Shown here: positions 50,580 through 63,300 of the stretch, in pieces | Position numbering within the stretch: the first letter of the stretch is position 1 | How the letters are laid out: the number at the start of each line of letters is the position of its first letter | Origin: Anas platyrhynchos | Taxonomy: Eukaryota; Chordata; Aves; Anseriformes; Anatidae | DNA: 64,000 nt | Direction: 5' to 3' | Assembly: GCF_047663525.1 (NCBI RefSeq) | Contig: NC_092590.1 | Location: 51,366,501 to 51,430,500, forward strand | Position numbers and translations under genes: made by a program | Notes under the pieces: generated by a model | Databases searched by the model: none | The model's input: the letters and a program-made list of their open reading frames with translations, nothing else | What the model was told of the DNA's origin: nothing

Positions 50580-53192
50580 GTAAGCTGGCTTGTTACAGCG
50601 TGGGAGAGGAGAGTAGATAAAAGGTACAGCTCTAAGAACTGTGCCCTGCCATCCACTGAAGCACTTGCTTAGTGAGGAGTTGGTAAAGGGTTTTTTGACT
50701 GTTAACCAACGCGTTACTGATCAGAATTAGGTAATGCTGTGTTTTGATGACTGCAGGGTTGCCTGGTTCTTATTTTCAATTAGTATGTGAAATAAATCCT
50801 TCTGAAATAAAGAGAATAGCTCAAAGCCATGATTAAATTCATATTCTCACGATGTTTTTTTGGGGAAAAAATATGGTTTTGGCATATTTCTTGGAAAAGG
50901 CTAAAACTTAGACCTTGCTTTCAGTAGGAAAGAGCAAAAGAAAGTGTAATTTGAGTTTGAGAAATGGGACTTTTCCATCTGAAAGTATTTGACCGGCCAT
51001 GGAAAATCAGTGCTTTTGGTAGTGGAGGTATAAAACTGACAGGGTGCTGCCTAAAGATTTCTGTGAAATATATTCATTAGTAGCCAAAGATAAGATGTTT
51101 TTCTCAATGTAAGGATAAAAGAAAGTACCTGCCAGGCTGGATTTCCTGCAAGCCTGCTTCTCTGTCTTGTAACATGGAGTTGCCAGTTGAAAAGCAAAGG
51201 GAGCTGGACTTCCCTCTAGAATCACATTTCTAGTTCTTCTGCCTTACCTATTATTTGTGGTGATTGTCGGACCGAAGTTTATAGCATAATATTCAACTTG
51301 CAAGATTCTGTCTGGTCTCAGTGGAGTCTGCCCTGCTGGTAGGTTTAGAGAAACTGCAGATAGACTTTGTAATGGTGAAAGTGAAGAAAACTTTATTAGC
51401 GTGCTCCTATTAATTTCTAGACCATTCCCTGCTCAGTGATGTCAGACATACTTTCCAAGCCTTCAGTAACACATTTAGTGTTTACAAATCATACAGTCTT
51501 TAGAAATGTTAATTCAGAAGTGTCAACTCTTTCAACGTGTTGGTTTTAAAATAACACAATGGATTGCGGCGTAGTTGTGTGGCTTTGACTTGTGCTTATT
51601 TTAAAGCAGTTTTTGTAGTAACAACAAATATTCTAAAGGAAACCGGATTTTCCTCTGACTGCGAGTAGAAAAGCAAGTAGCAGCATGAATCACAGCTTCC
51701 AAGAACTGTCAGAATAGGAATGCAGATTCTCCCCCCCCCCTCCACACACACACTTTCCTCGCTGTCAATTTTAACGTGGTAATGTGGTTTAATAAAGTTT
51801 TTCTTGCCATCCACAGCAGCAACACTTATTAAATGTAATCGAGCAGCTACTAGCAGTTGTGTGGTTGGAGGTGAAAGTACAGTTTGGAACTAGTGTGCTA
51901 GTTTCAATGATAATTCATTAGCATCTCAGTAATTTTGCTTAAAATAAGTTTTCTGACCTAACTACAATAGATGATAAATTTCAGGTGAAAATAGTTGTAT
52001 TGTTAAAATACCGGCCTTCAGACTGTATTTTTTTTTCCAGCCCAGAAGCATTAAACATTTTGTGCTGCACTACAGCTTTGCGTGATGTTTCACAGATAAT
52101 AAGATACAGTTCCAGCCTTGAAGAGCTTGTGATCTAAATTTCACTGACATAGAAAATGAGGAAAATGACCTCAGAAAGGGGGACAAGGATTCAAATGAAT
52201 GTGAGTCAGAGAATTAAACAAGTTGTAATTTCTAAGAACAGAATAAGGTAGATCAGTAAGGAAGAAGTTGAGAATTTAGAAACAAAAGACAGCATAAAAC
52301 AAATCCAAATAGAGGATTTGAAGGAAAAGATGGAACACGTGTTGTAGTGCAGGATTTGGAGAGTGTAATAAAATCAGGAGAGTGGGTAGAAGCAAAATGA
52401 AGAGGAACTAGAAGGTGGTAGGAAACAGGACAGGAAAAAAATATGTAGAAACTTAGAAATTATGTTGGTGGGTTTGTTTTTTCTGGGAAAAAGTAGAGAG
52501 GAGACAGGAAAAAGGTTGGAGAATGTGCTGGTTTGATTGCCTTGGCAGGAAAGCCAAGACACAAATTCTAGCAGTAAGACTCCCTTAGCCCCCAGCCCAC
52601 CCTGAAATTTAGCTGTCAGTTTAGGTTGCTTTTAAAACGAGTGACAAAACAACAGGATCCCTGCCTAAAAACTCAGTCTCGGGTATTGGGGTTGCTTTGT
52701 CACCATCTGCCTTTGTATAAACTGGAGGACTTTTATCTGAGTTTGTGTTGTTGAGGTGGGGTTATAGAAGCATCTAACACCAAAGCTGATTGAGGCACTA
52801 CTGCTTTATTGAAGTCAAAAAGGACCTAATTTTTTTTTCCCATTGAAATAACTCCATGCAAACCAACCATAAATCTAATTTTCCACGTAAAGGTAGTGCC
52901 AGCTGAACTAAAATAATTTGGAAAAGGAATTTCAGTTAATTTAATCTTGTTTGTGTTGCTGACATAAGAAATAAAAAATAATCTCTCATAAACTTGTGTA
53001 GAATGTGCTTAAAATGTCACCTAGACACTTTTCCTGCCCCATAGAGCATAGTTTGTCCTTCCTTAGCTGTGTGTTATACTGGGATTTAATTCAGTTCATT
53101 GATTTCTAACATGAGCATATTCTATTTTAGAATGAAACATACAGAAATACATAGAATGAATATATAGAACAGTAGATCAGTAGATAAATGTT

Positions 53193-53282
53193 CAAGGCCA
53201 GGTGGGATGGGGCTCTGAGCAGCCTGGCCTTGGACTTGGTGATCTTTAAGGTCCCTTCTAACCCAAACCATTCTATGATAAT
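53193..53282 (+). mobile_element. CR1 LINE 3'-end fragment, plus orientation
   Basis: About 90 bp with the diagnostic CR1 3' phrases GCAGCCTGGCCTTGGACTTG, GGTGATCTTTAAGGTCCCTT, then CTAACCCAAACCATTCTATGATAATG at the end. Confidence 0.9.
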
Positions 53283-53976
53283 GGCCTGCCTTTCTTCCCA
53301 CGTTAGAATTGTCCAATAAAATATACATTTGGAGTGTATATATAGCAGTACATAGCACTGCGATCTGTATTAAGTGGGGAGCTGTTTTTGTGGAATGAAG
53401 TAGAGTCTTTGTGTATAAAAATATTGGTGTGTGGTTAGCTTCTGCTTAGGAGAGCTTGCTGAAATTCAAGTTTGTCATCAGGAAGGGGAAGATGCTTGAG
53501 CCTTTCCCATGCTGTTGTATGCCATGTTCTCTGAGAGGTGTAAATTATGTTCTGAGGTAGATCACGTGTCCTGTTTGAACCATATTACACAGGGTTAATA
53601 TGGATATATTTTCTTTCCAGAAATTTGTCTGGTGTATTGATGTTCTGGAAGCAAATCTCCCCTGCAAAGCAATATTGAGTAAAAACTATGTTAATGCTTG
53701 GTAGGCAATGTTAGAACTGTAACTGCAGTGTTACCTTTAAGCCATTGCATTTGTCTTGCAGATTTGGGCTAGGTAGAAGGTGGTATGTACCTCTGAAGTT
53801 CTCCTTCCTCCTTTATGTGGAATAAAGGAGTTGGGGTGTGAAGTTGTGGATGCTCTAGGGTAGGAATAATATGAAAGGAGAGGAAACGGGGAAGCAATCA
53901 AGGGCTCATCTCTCAAAGTTGTTTTGAATAGATTCATCTTTATAGAACTATGTTTTTTTTTGTTGTTGTTTTTCAG

Positions 53977-54068
53977 AAGACTGTGCCAAAAAAACTTTTG
54001 CTCAGATGACATCGCATTTGGACTACTAATGCTATCCACCCACTCTTCAAGACACAATGGATTTCTAG
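53977..54068 (+). other. CLOCK: candidate 5' UTR exon of CLOCK
   Basis: A strong polypyrimidine tract and acceptor (TGTTGTTGTTTTTCAG) precede 53977, and TTTCTAG is followed by GTAATT at 54069. The 92-bp segment has no sustained coding frame. Non-coding exons are expected here for CLOCK, but this one rests on splice signals alone. Confidence 0.3.
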
Positions 54069-56517
54069 GTAATTTAAGTAAGTATGTAGATTTTATTGCT
54101 GTGAGAACAGTAATGCTTTAAACAGAACCATCTCTTTTCAACCTCAGGCAACGTAGACATTCCACTTCAATTTGAGATTGAAATTAATGTTGTGTGGGGC
54201 AAGAATAGACTTCAAATAAGCTTTTAATAAGCTTCCATCCTGTACAGTGGAGCTTGGAATAAAACAATTGTACCTGAGCTGTTGTGGAAACCAGAAGGAA
54301 AAAAACAAAACACAAAGGCACCATCCTTAGCAATGCCATACACTAATGTGGCTCTGCTTATTTCAGGAGCCTGAGTAAATGTCTCTCCCAGGGATATGTT
54401 GCAGTCGATGAGCATTTGTGCTGCTATGCTTGCAGCTTGTTGGGGTCTTCTCTAACAGAGCTCTTGGCAAACTGGTGATGGACTTAATGCCCCATTAATA
54501 TAAGAATGTATAGAAAGGAAAACAGTGCCTCTTAGTAGGTTCAAGAAGCAATCTTTCTGTTCAGGTGTCATCTTGGTTGTGAAAGGGTTGCACCCCTCAC
54601 TTCCTTGATACAATGGTGTGTGCTGTCTTTCTGAAGATGGGCCAGTGGTGCAAGATTTCTTCATATCTTATCATGCAGTAAGCTTACTGATTGCTTTGTA
54701 TGTCCATGGGCACGCAAAGAGGCACACAAGAGACAGGGCAGATTGTCTGAGTTTCCTCTTCTGAGCAACAAAGGGTTTTTAACTTGATGTTTTATGATGA
54801 TCACAGCTTTGGGCCCAGTAGCATTCATGCATGTGTTTACGTGCTTTTTCTTTGTAACTGGGTATTACTGTTAATTTTTTTTCCAGGTGGCCCTATAAAT
54901 AAATAAATAAAAAAAAAGGAAACAAAAAAAGAGACCTATTTAGATGTATCAGACTTTTTGCTGATCTTTCTCAAATTGAATAATTTTGTCTTACTGGCAG
55001 ACTCCCTCCCTGTATTCCTAGCAGTTTGTCGTTCATTGGAAATGGTTGGTGGTGCATGAAGGAAAGTGAATGGGGTTGTAGGCAGCAGCGCGTGTAGTTA
55101 ATGACGCTTGACGCCTTCTAAGACCTTGCTTTTGTTTGCTTGTAATTTAGCAAGACTTAAATTAGTGAGCAGTAATTCTGTGCATTGTGTTTGCCTCAGT
55201 TCAGCCTTCACCAAAAGTCAGCCTGTGTCTGAGAATGAGATGGAGCAAGGGGGAGGATTAGTGTTTTCTTGACTCAAGCTGTGATGTTGATCTTACCACA
55301 GGAAAGATACAGGACCTGCATATGCTGAGGTTTTTAGAGAGAAGTTGAGTTTTTAGGAGAAAACTAGAACTGTTATGCTGCAGTATCAGGCTATTTGTTT
55401 TGTGCCATTTAGATTTCTGAAAAATAGGTCTGTACCAGCTCAGTGACTTGCCTAAATCTGTTTCATCTGCCCAAATCAGATGAGGTAGGTATGTTCCAAA
55501 TCCTTTTAGTTATAACCAGGCAGAGGTACCAGAGCTTGTTCTAGCTGGACTGAGAGAGGTAAAGAGGCCTAATTTGCTGCTCTTGGTTGTTATGTCAGGC
55601 ACAAACACTGAGTAAGGAAGCTTTCTTCTGGGCTCTTCCTTAATGTCTGCCTGCAGCTCCCAATAGGTACGATAAGGAGGAGTGGTGGCATAATCAGAGC
55701 CAACCCATAGGAGATGGGAGATGTATTGTAGGGCAGTTAGTTATCTTGGTCATAATTACTGGGGCTGCTCTGCCTGTAACAGTGAAGAAAAATTGCAACT
55801 TGTTAAATAAAAATAAAAATTAGTAGGTTATAAAGAGGTAAAAATCTGAAAATGATTTCTTGGTTCCTAACAGATTTAAGGAAAAAAAGGTATTGCTTCT
55901 GAACGAGCTAAGAGTTTATCCCAGTTTTACATTTGGATCAGAGAATTGACTTAAATTAATCAAACAGAGAAGTGGAGCTGCTGACTAAAGCAAAGCTGTG
56001 CCTTGGGTCAGGTAGAGAGGTATGAGGAGAGCGAGTTTGTCTAAAGGTTTAAATTATGAAGCGGAACGTACAAGACAAGCAGGAGGCTTATAGTTCCACT
56101 TTCTTTTGCTGAAATTAGAATGTATTTTGTGGAGGATGGTCCTAATGTTTCCTGTTCTTCCTTCTGTTTGTTATAGGACTGTGCTGAGCATTTTTCAAAT
56201 ATTTTGGATTTTTGTGAAGTGACCCCAAAATATCTAGTGTTCATGAGTTACAGGATGACAGAATTTCTGTCCATTATAGGAATAAATGGGATGATTACTT
56301 CTGAGATTTTTATAGATGATGAATGTAATATTTAATTCACTTTAAAATTTCATGTCTGCTTAATAGGGCTTAAAATCTCAATGGGATAGTTGTATCTACT
56401 GTTGATGAAAATTAGCATTAACTTACTTTTTTGTTGTTAAAAGCAGAGGTACTTGCAAACTCTGTTCTTTGCTCTGAAGCCCAGACCCATGCAGAAGGTG
56501 GCTTCTGAAATACATAT

Positions 56518-56606
56518 AATAATATATATAATATAATAATATATATATATATTATATATTATATATATTATATAATATATATAATATAATATAAATACAT
56601 ATAATG
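56518..56606. repeat. AT-rich palindromic repeat
   Basis: Nearly pure AT, ATT and TATA runs with many self-complementary arms, able to form cruciforms. It lies about 125 bp upstream of a candidate exon. Confidence 0.9.
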
Positions 56607-56730
56607 CTGATCATGTAAAAAAAAGAACTTCAGTTTTATGTATGTGAGAAAGTTTGTATATATTTGGTGTTTGTTTTTTTTTTAGGTATTGCTTTAAAGA
56701 GATCTCATTGCCTTTTCATCTAAATTTCAG

Positions 56731-56818
56731 CAAATGCAGTGTGAAGTCCATTCTTTCATTTGCAAAAATCTTCTGGAAAGTTATTTGGATGCTGTATATT
56801 GAACATCAGTGAAACTAG
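56731..56818 (+). other. CLOCK: candidate 5' UTR exon of CLOCK
   Basis: The acceptor CTAAATTTCAG ends at 56730, and the strong donor ACTAG then GTGAGTCT begins at 56819. The 88-bp segment is non-repetitive and has no sustained coding frame, as expected for a CLOCK leader exon. Unproven without transcript data. Confidence 0.4.
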
Positions 56819-59800
56819 GTGAGTCTCTGTGAATGTTTTGGTTATTTTAAGCAATGAATGAGTTAATTGTGTGAGACCAAATCCCGTTTATAACTTGCAA
56901 TGCTAACATATGCTCTGTCATTTAACCTAAAATCTAGAAGATTAAATTATTAGATAAACAAATGACATAGCTCAGAAAAAGGAAGGCAGATTATGCAATA
57001 TATTCCTGGATTTTCTCTTTGGCTGTGTATATGCCAAATATATTTGTAATAAAGTTCTTTTATAACATCAGTTGCTTGATTAGTTTTCCATAGCGTATTT
57101 GCCATGGTGTTCCTATGGCTGTTCTCTGATGTTGTTTGGAACCAGACTAATTTCAGCCTTAAGCTAAACAAATATTCCTGTATCATTAATCTTTTTTCTT
57201 TCTCAATTTATGTAGTTACTTGCCTCTGGACTTTGGGATGTGTTTGTATGATGGGAGCAAGCACAAGTTCATCTTTAGCCCTTTTAAATTGAGTTTGGAC
57301 AAGTTGAATGACAGTGGTAGTGCTTACAGGGCCTGTCATAGTCTAAACTTCGTGAATTGCGAAGTGAAAAACAATACTGCCAACTCTGTCTGAAAGTTTG
57401 GAGATGTCAAATCTTAAGTTTGCACTTGCTCTATTTAGTAGTACAGGTAATAGGAAGAAATAGACAAAAAATCTGAAAGAAATAGTTGGGAAACAAGAAA
57501 AGGAGTAAAATATTTAAAGGAAAGGGGCATAAAAGATGAAAGGGAAGAAAAGATGCATCAAGGTGAAGTGGTAGTAGATACCAAGTTTTATGTCTTCTGC
57601 TGAACTATGGAATAGGGGAGATAAAATCTATGTGGCAGTCAGCAGATTGCCATGCAGTGTGGCTTTTGTTTGTTTGCTTTTAACTGTGGTGAGGAGTTAA
57701 GAAAAGCTTACAGAATTCTTCCAGAGCCTGTACCCTCAAATATTCTGTTGTGTGAGATGGTGCCTTCTTCGATTAGTCTGTTTTGGAAAGGAGGATACAA
57801 TTGAAGTCTAAGCATTACCATTTTGATTTAAGTTGTTAATACTGCTTTGGAGAGAAACTCTCAACTATTTCCCCTTATCCCCTACTGATGCAATATGTTT
57901 GAACTACATTCCTTTCCCAGGAAACTAATTTTTAAGTTCTGCTGCAGGTGCAAAGCGCTCTTCTATCTCTACTGGGAGCACACAGGCCTGAATCAATTAT
58001 TAAATCCCTGGAAAACTTTGAGTGGCCTGTGCAATGGTGGTTTGCTTCTGGAGACCAGATGGAAATCTAATCCAAAGTAAACCCACTTGAACAGCTAGTG
58101 TCAGCACCTGCTGCTTTGATCTACTGATCCATTTCTACTGCTCCAGTTTATTTGCTAGTGGAGACAGCCAAATTTATTTACTTTGGTTATTTGTGAGTAC
58201 CTGAGGGCAACGAACATCTCTGTGTGTCTATTTTCCAAATCCAGTTACAAGTTTCAGTGCGTTGGTACTGAACAACACAACCTCCACAGATTTCCTTCAC
58301 TGCCTCTGTGAATACAATCTGTCAAGGAAATAGAAAAATGGAGTCACTTAATGAAGTGGGAAATGAACCTGTACGGAGTATACTACTTCATTTGCTGTGA
58401 TTTAAACAATTAACTGTAAGATACGTCTAGTGCAACTTGATTTTTAACTAGATCCTTCTTGCTATTTGAGATGGCAGTCTCTAAGCAGTACTAATTTTAG
58501 CATCTTCAGTAATGATCTGGAAGAGAAGGTTCTAAGTCTTTGCTAATAAAATATGGTGATACTAATTTGGGAGGTGTTGAGAACTTGAGAGTGCAGAGAA
58601 GACTTTAAGAGGGCAAGAATCAAACATACTGAGACATGTTTAGGTAGATAGAAGTAGTGTAGTCTGATGATTCTGTGAAAGAAAACCTTGAAGAGTGGCA
58701 AAAGAGAAAAATGCAGATGGAAGCCCAAAGAGTTTAGAGAATCATGCAAATATAGTGAGTGTAGTCCCGAATAGTTGATACGGTTTGGTGTTGAATATAG
58801 TAGATAGTACAGGAGACTAATAGTTCTGATGTAAGTACCTTTGAGCACTCATTTGAAATTCTTTAAAGCTTAAATGTAAGTACTGGGACAGAACCTGAAT
58901 TTCTGAAAATACCAATAAGAGCTGAGTTTGAGGAATTACATTTTTTTCCCGCACACCCGATCTTGAAAGTTCTTATCTGAAATGTGGCAGCAGCAAAGCT
59001 TAAAGAAGCTTGGCTTAAGAATTCTACGGTTGTATTGTTTTTTGTCTTTCATTAAACATGATCTTAAAATATTTTTGAAAGCACTGAGATAGTGGAAATG
59101 GTTGGAAGTTTTGTTGTGAATGTGAATTTCTCTGCAAGCTCTAAAAAGTCTTCATTTAAAAAAATTCCTGATGTTTGAAGTGTAATATTGTCATCATAAT
59201 CATCAACTTCATATACAATTAAGTAGACTGGGCTCAATGTTTTGCAGACCATTGTAATTTATGGGAAGAGGAATTTGTTGGTCTGCTACTGCTGCTCTCT
59301 GCTGAACCTCAGAAGGTGAATCAGTGGATTTTCCAAGCTCCACTTACTAAGCACAACCTCTGAAAGTTTCTGCGTGTGTCAGTAGCATTTCACAAAGAAA
59401 GCACATGTTTCTACTGCTCAGAGAATGAACAAAGAATTTCAATAAACAAAATATCTGCATAATATGACTGGGCTATAGAAACACAGAAGGCTAAAAATGG
59501 TCAAATGTAACAGTGCTACTTCAAATTACAATGATTTTCCCTCTGGTGTTAATTGTACTTTCAGAAATGTAGTTGTGTTGAGTACTCTGACATTTGAATA
59601 TTTAAGCAAACATGTTCTTCCTTTATTTCTATGTGTATAAGGAAAGATGAGAGTAAAATTAGATTAGAGTTGACTTTATACACTTTTTCTGTTGCCACAT
59701 TACTGTTACTTACTTCATGCAGTACTATTCTTTCTTTTTATAATGTACTGTCTTCCCTGCCTGAACAAGTCCTCTTATTGACTGATGTTGTTGGCTGATG

Positions 59801-60281
59801 TTCCATTTCCTTTTGGTTCTTGTTTAAATCTTCCAAGGTGGCTAAAGGATGCCTTAACCTATATCTGAAAAGTGGTTACAGATTGTTTTGCAAAGGGCTT
59901 CTAGGGACAAGACAAATCCAAGGCAGGAAGACTCTTCTAGTTGTCAGTTAAGACAACAGTTGACATTTCAGCTAACGTGCTGAAGACACTTCCTCTGTGC
60001 ACCAATTGTAAGGCTTTTTTAATTTTTTTTATTTTTATTTTTTCCTCTTTCCTGTTAAGGCACTTGTTGCATATGTAATATGAAGGACGTGTCCTGTATC
60101 GCAGGTTTTGCAAGCACTGTAATTCCAGTTGAGCCTGGATCGTTATACTGAAAGTTCTCTAGACAAACTGTAGTGCTTTGTGTGATGAGATGAAGGAGAG
60201 TACTGCAGTGCAGGTGTCTGGAATTCATAACTATAGCATGGAATTCTTGTTTAATGTGTAAACTTGCTCTTTCTATAACAG

Positions 60282-60343
60282 GTAGTTGTACTGGCGAGGA
60301 AATACTGAAGGACCCACCAGCAGACAACAGAATTCTAGAAAAA
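60282..60343 (+). other. CLOCK: candidate 5' UTR exon of CLOCK
   Basis: The acceptor GCTCTTTCTATAACAG ends at 60281, and the consensus donor GAAAAA then GTAAGTC begins at 60344. The 62-bp purine-rich segment (GAGGAAATACTGAAGGAC) contains exonic-enhancer-like motifs. It is the best-formed candidate leader exon in this part of the window and lacks an ATG-initiated frame of note. Confidence 0.5.
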
Positions 60344-63300
60344 GTAAGTCTTAACTTCTGTTAAATCTTTTTAATCTTAGGAATATAACAGAAAGTTTGC
60401 TAATGCAGACATGGGGGGAGAGAGGGAGCTGCAGAGAGGAGAAGCTGCTAGTTTGGTATTTTTTTGACTTGGAATGTCCTTCAGTGTTTGAACGGAAAAA
60501 TGTTCCTACTCTCTCATTTTATGGTAACATGAATGTGAATTTTCAGTTCCTCTTTCTTTTCTAAGGCAGTTTCCTATGAAGTGCACTGCCTACTCCATTC
60601 CTCGGGCAGTGAAGCAGTCTACTCTTCACAAATGCTTTACAGAATGATTTAGTTGTGCATGAGTCACGCATGCTGGGAAATCTAACCATCAGAAGCACTT
60701 GCACAGCTGCACAAATCGAGGATTGTGCAATCAACTTGGAAAAAAAAAGTGCCCATCACAAGATAATTCTAAAGTGGTTTATTTACATGCTTGCATTTCT
60801 GCATGAGATGAGCATGTTTTAGATTAAGTACTGGTAGCTTTCTACAACACCCGCCATTTGTTCTTGCATGTTGCTGTTTTCAACTGTACTTCTATTTGTT
60901 GGTTTTTTATATGTGTCCTCTTGGCTCACTTGCACTTGTAAGAGTTACAAATAATCGGTCTTGGTGTAAGTCATTCTTTCAAAAAACTTTCTTAGCTTCA
61001 TATTATTAATCTGGATGAATAATCATATATATATGTATGCATACTGATGATCATCTTAAAAATGTCACGGTTCGTGATAATTGTGTTGCTTGACAGATAG
61101 ATTGATAACTACCTAGCAACATGCCAGGTGTAGCTACTCCTCTGCTTTGCATTTTGCATGAGTTTCCCATTGACTCCAAAGCTGAGTTCGGGGTTTGTTT
61201 TTATATCCAGAAGCTCTTCATGAGTCTGGATCAGTGCATGTATACAAACCTCATTCTGCCTGCAATATGATGTGGCGCAGTTTGCCATGTGAGATAGAGC
61301 AATGCATGCAAGAAGAAAATGTTTCATCTAAAATACAGAGCAGGCTTCTCAAGTGGTAACAACAAAGCTTATTTCTCTGAGCACAAGTTTGAATCTCACG
61401 TCTCCTAATTTTGTTCTCTGGTTGCATTTTAACGCATGAGGTAGGTCAGAATGAACTGGCATTGTTGCCAAAAGATGTGTCTAACCTGGTGATTCACTGC
61501 TTCCCCTTGCCCTGTGCCAACATTGCTTTTGAGCAGCTGTATGGTGAAACGAAGTTAGCTGATTTAGCTGAATGAAACATTGTTTGGGTTACTTTTAGGC
61601 TGGTCCAGCTTTAGGCTGTGTTGGCTTTGTGATCACAGACAGCAATGCTAGCAGAAGAAGAGGGAATTTTAATGGAGTTGTGGAAATGAGTGTCCATAAT
61701 AACTTTCGTTTAAAAAAAAAAAAAGAGGGTCACATTATCTTGAAGACTTTCAGCTTTACCGAGCAATTTGGTAAAGGTGATTAGGAATACATTTAGTTAT
61801 GAAGTCACTAGTATCTGTAGCTGTGCCATTACCCGCGTGGCTGATGTATATCCTATTCCTGCTACCTTACGTGTAGTAACTTTCACTTACAGACTAAGAT
61901 GGAGGAGGTACTTAGTGTGTTTATCCCACATCCTAGGTGAGTGCCCTATGCAGCTGCTAGCAATAAGTCTTTGTCTCCTATAAGTAAATAAAATAATTGA
62001 GTTCATTTTGTTGTGCTGTCTAGCGTGGCATGAGAGTTAGCCACAACCCCTTCCATCCCTTTTTAATATGTGCGTAACTGAGAAGTAGTGAGATATTTCT
62101 GGATGTGGTAGATCACGGAATCTTTGAGGATTAAGTTGTTGGGTTGATACAAAAGAGCTGGTTGTCCCTTAAAAAGGTAAGGTGAGTTGTAAATCAAGAA
62201 AAACTGACATGAGATTCACAGTTATATCTTTAAAATTTCTTCTAAATAGACTGTAAAGGCATTGGGTGCAGAAATAACTTGCATAATTTAAATTCTTACT
62301 GACTGTCTTGGCCATCTGTTGACTTCTTTGATCTCTAAAGATTTTAGAGTGCAGTAGTGATAACAGCAAGAAACATTTATTTTTCTTCAGATTAGTCAGT
62401 CTGATTCTTCATGTAAAATTATGCGTGTTCATTTGGGTTATAAAGAAGTATTAAATCTTCCTTGGGTTGATTTTTCTTGGCCTAGGGTAGAATTTTGGAA
62501 AGGTTCATTTGTGTGCATTTCAGCAACTGCTTTAAACTGCCCTGCCCTGCACACCCTGCACACCTTGCAGCAGAGACATGTGCTTTTAATAAAAGTCTGG
62601 CACTTAAGCTGCTCACCAAACCTGTAGGTTTGTGGGTTTTCAGCAAGATTAATTATAGTGGGCAGGTAAATGCATTGGTTTTGTTGCAGTAATAATAATT
62701 GTAAGGTCTCATTTTCTACCTTTTAAACACGGATTTCTATCAAAACAGCAGAAATGTTTTATGGAATTGAAGAATTTAATTTAAAGTTTCTTTGAATGTG
62801 TAATAATTACAGCTGTTGAATTTGATAAAGATTTTTGCTAGGACAGTTCACAAAAAGTAGTTTATTTTCTATATCTACACATTTTTTCCTGTTATTGGGG
62901 TAGAGGAAAAGTTTAACATTTGATCTGTCCCATTTCTTAGCGTAGTAATAAAACATTTTTTTTCTCTTTGGTTAGATTTCATAGTATTCTTATTATTATT
63001 TCTTCTCTGTGAGAAATGTGACGAACCATTTTAGACAAATTGTTGTTTAAACTAGCACCTGAATGTGTTTGATACAAAACACTTAAAATTGCTAATGTGT
63101 CATAATTACGTACACTTGTAATAGGGTGAAACATCTCAAAGTGGTGACTTGGGGATAGACGACTTGGTACTGTATTTTAAACTTTTTTTTCTTTAAATTT
63201 CTGCTAATTTTGAGAAACCAGCAAGTGAAAATAATTGTCAGGTAATTTTATTCTGTATAAAATATTTTGTACTTAGCACAAAGTTTTACGGGGTAATTAA

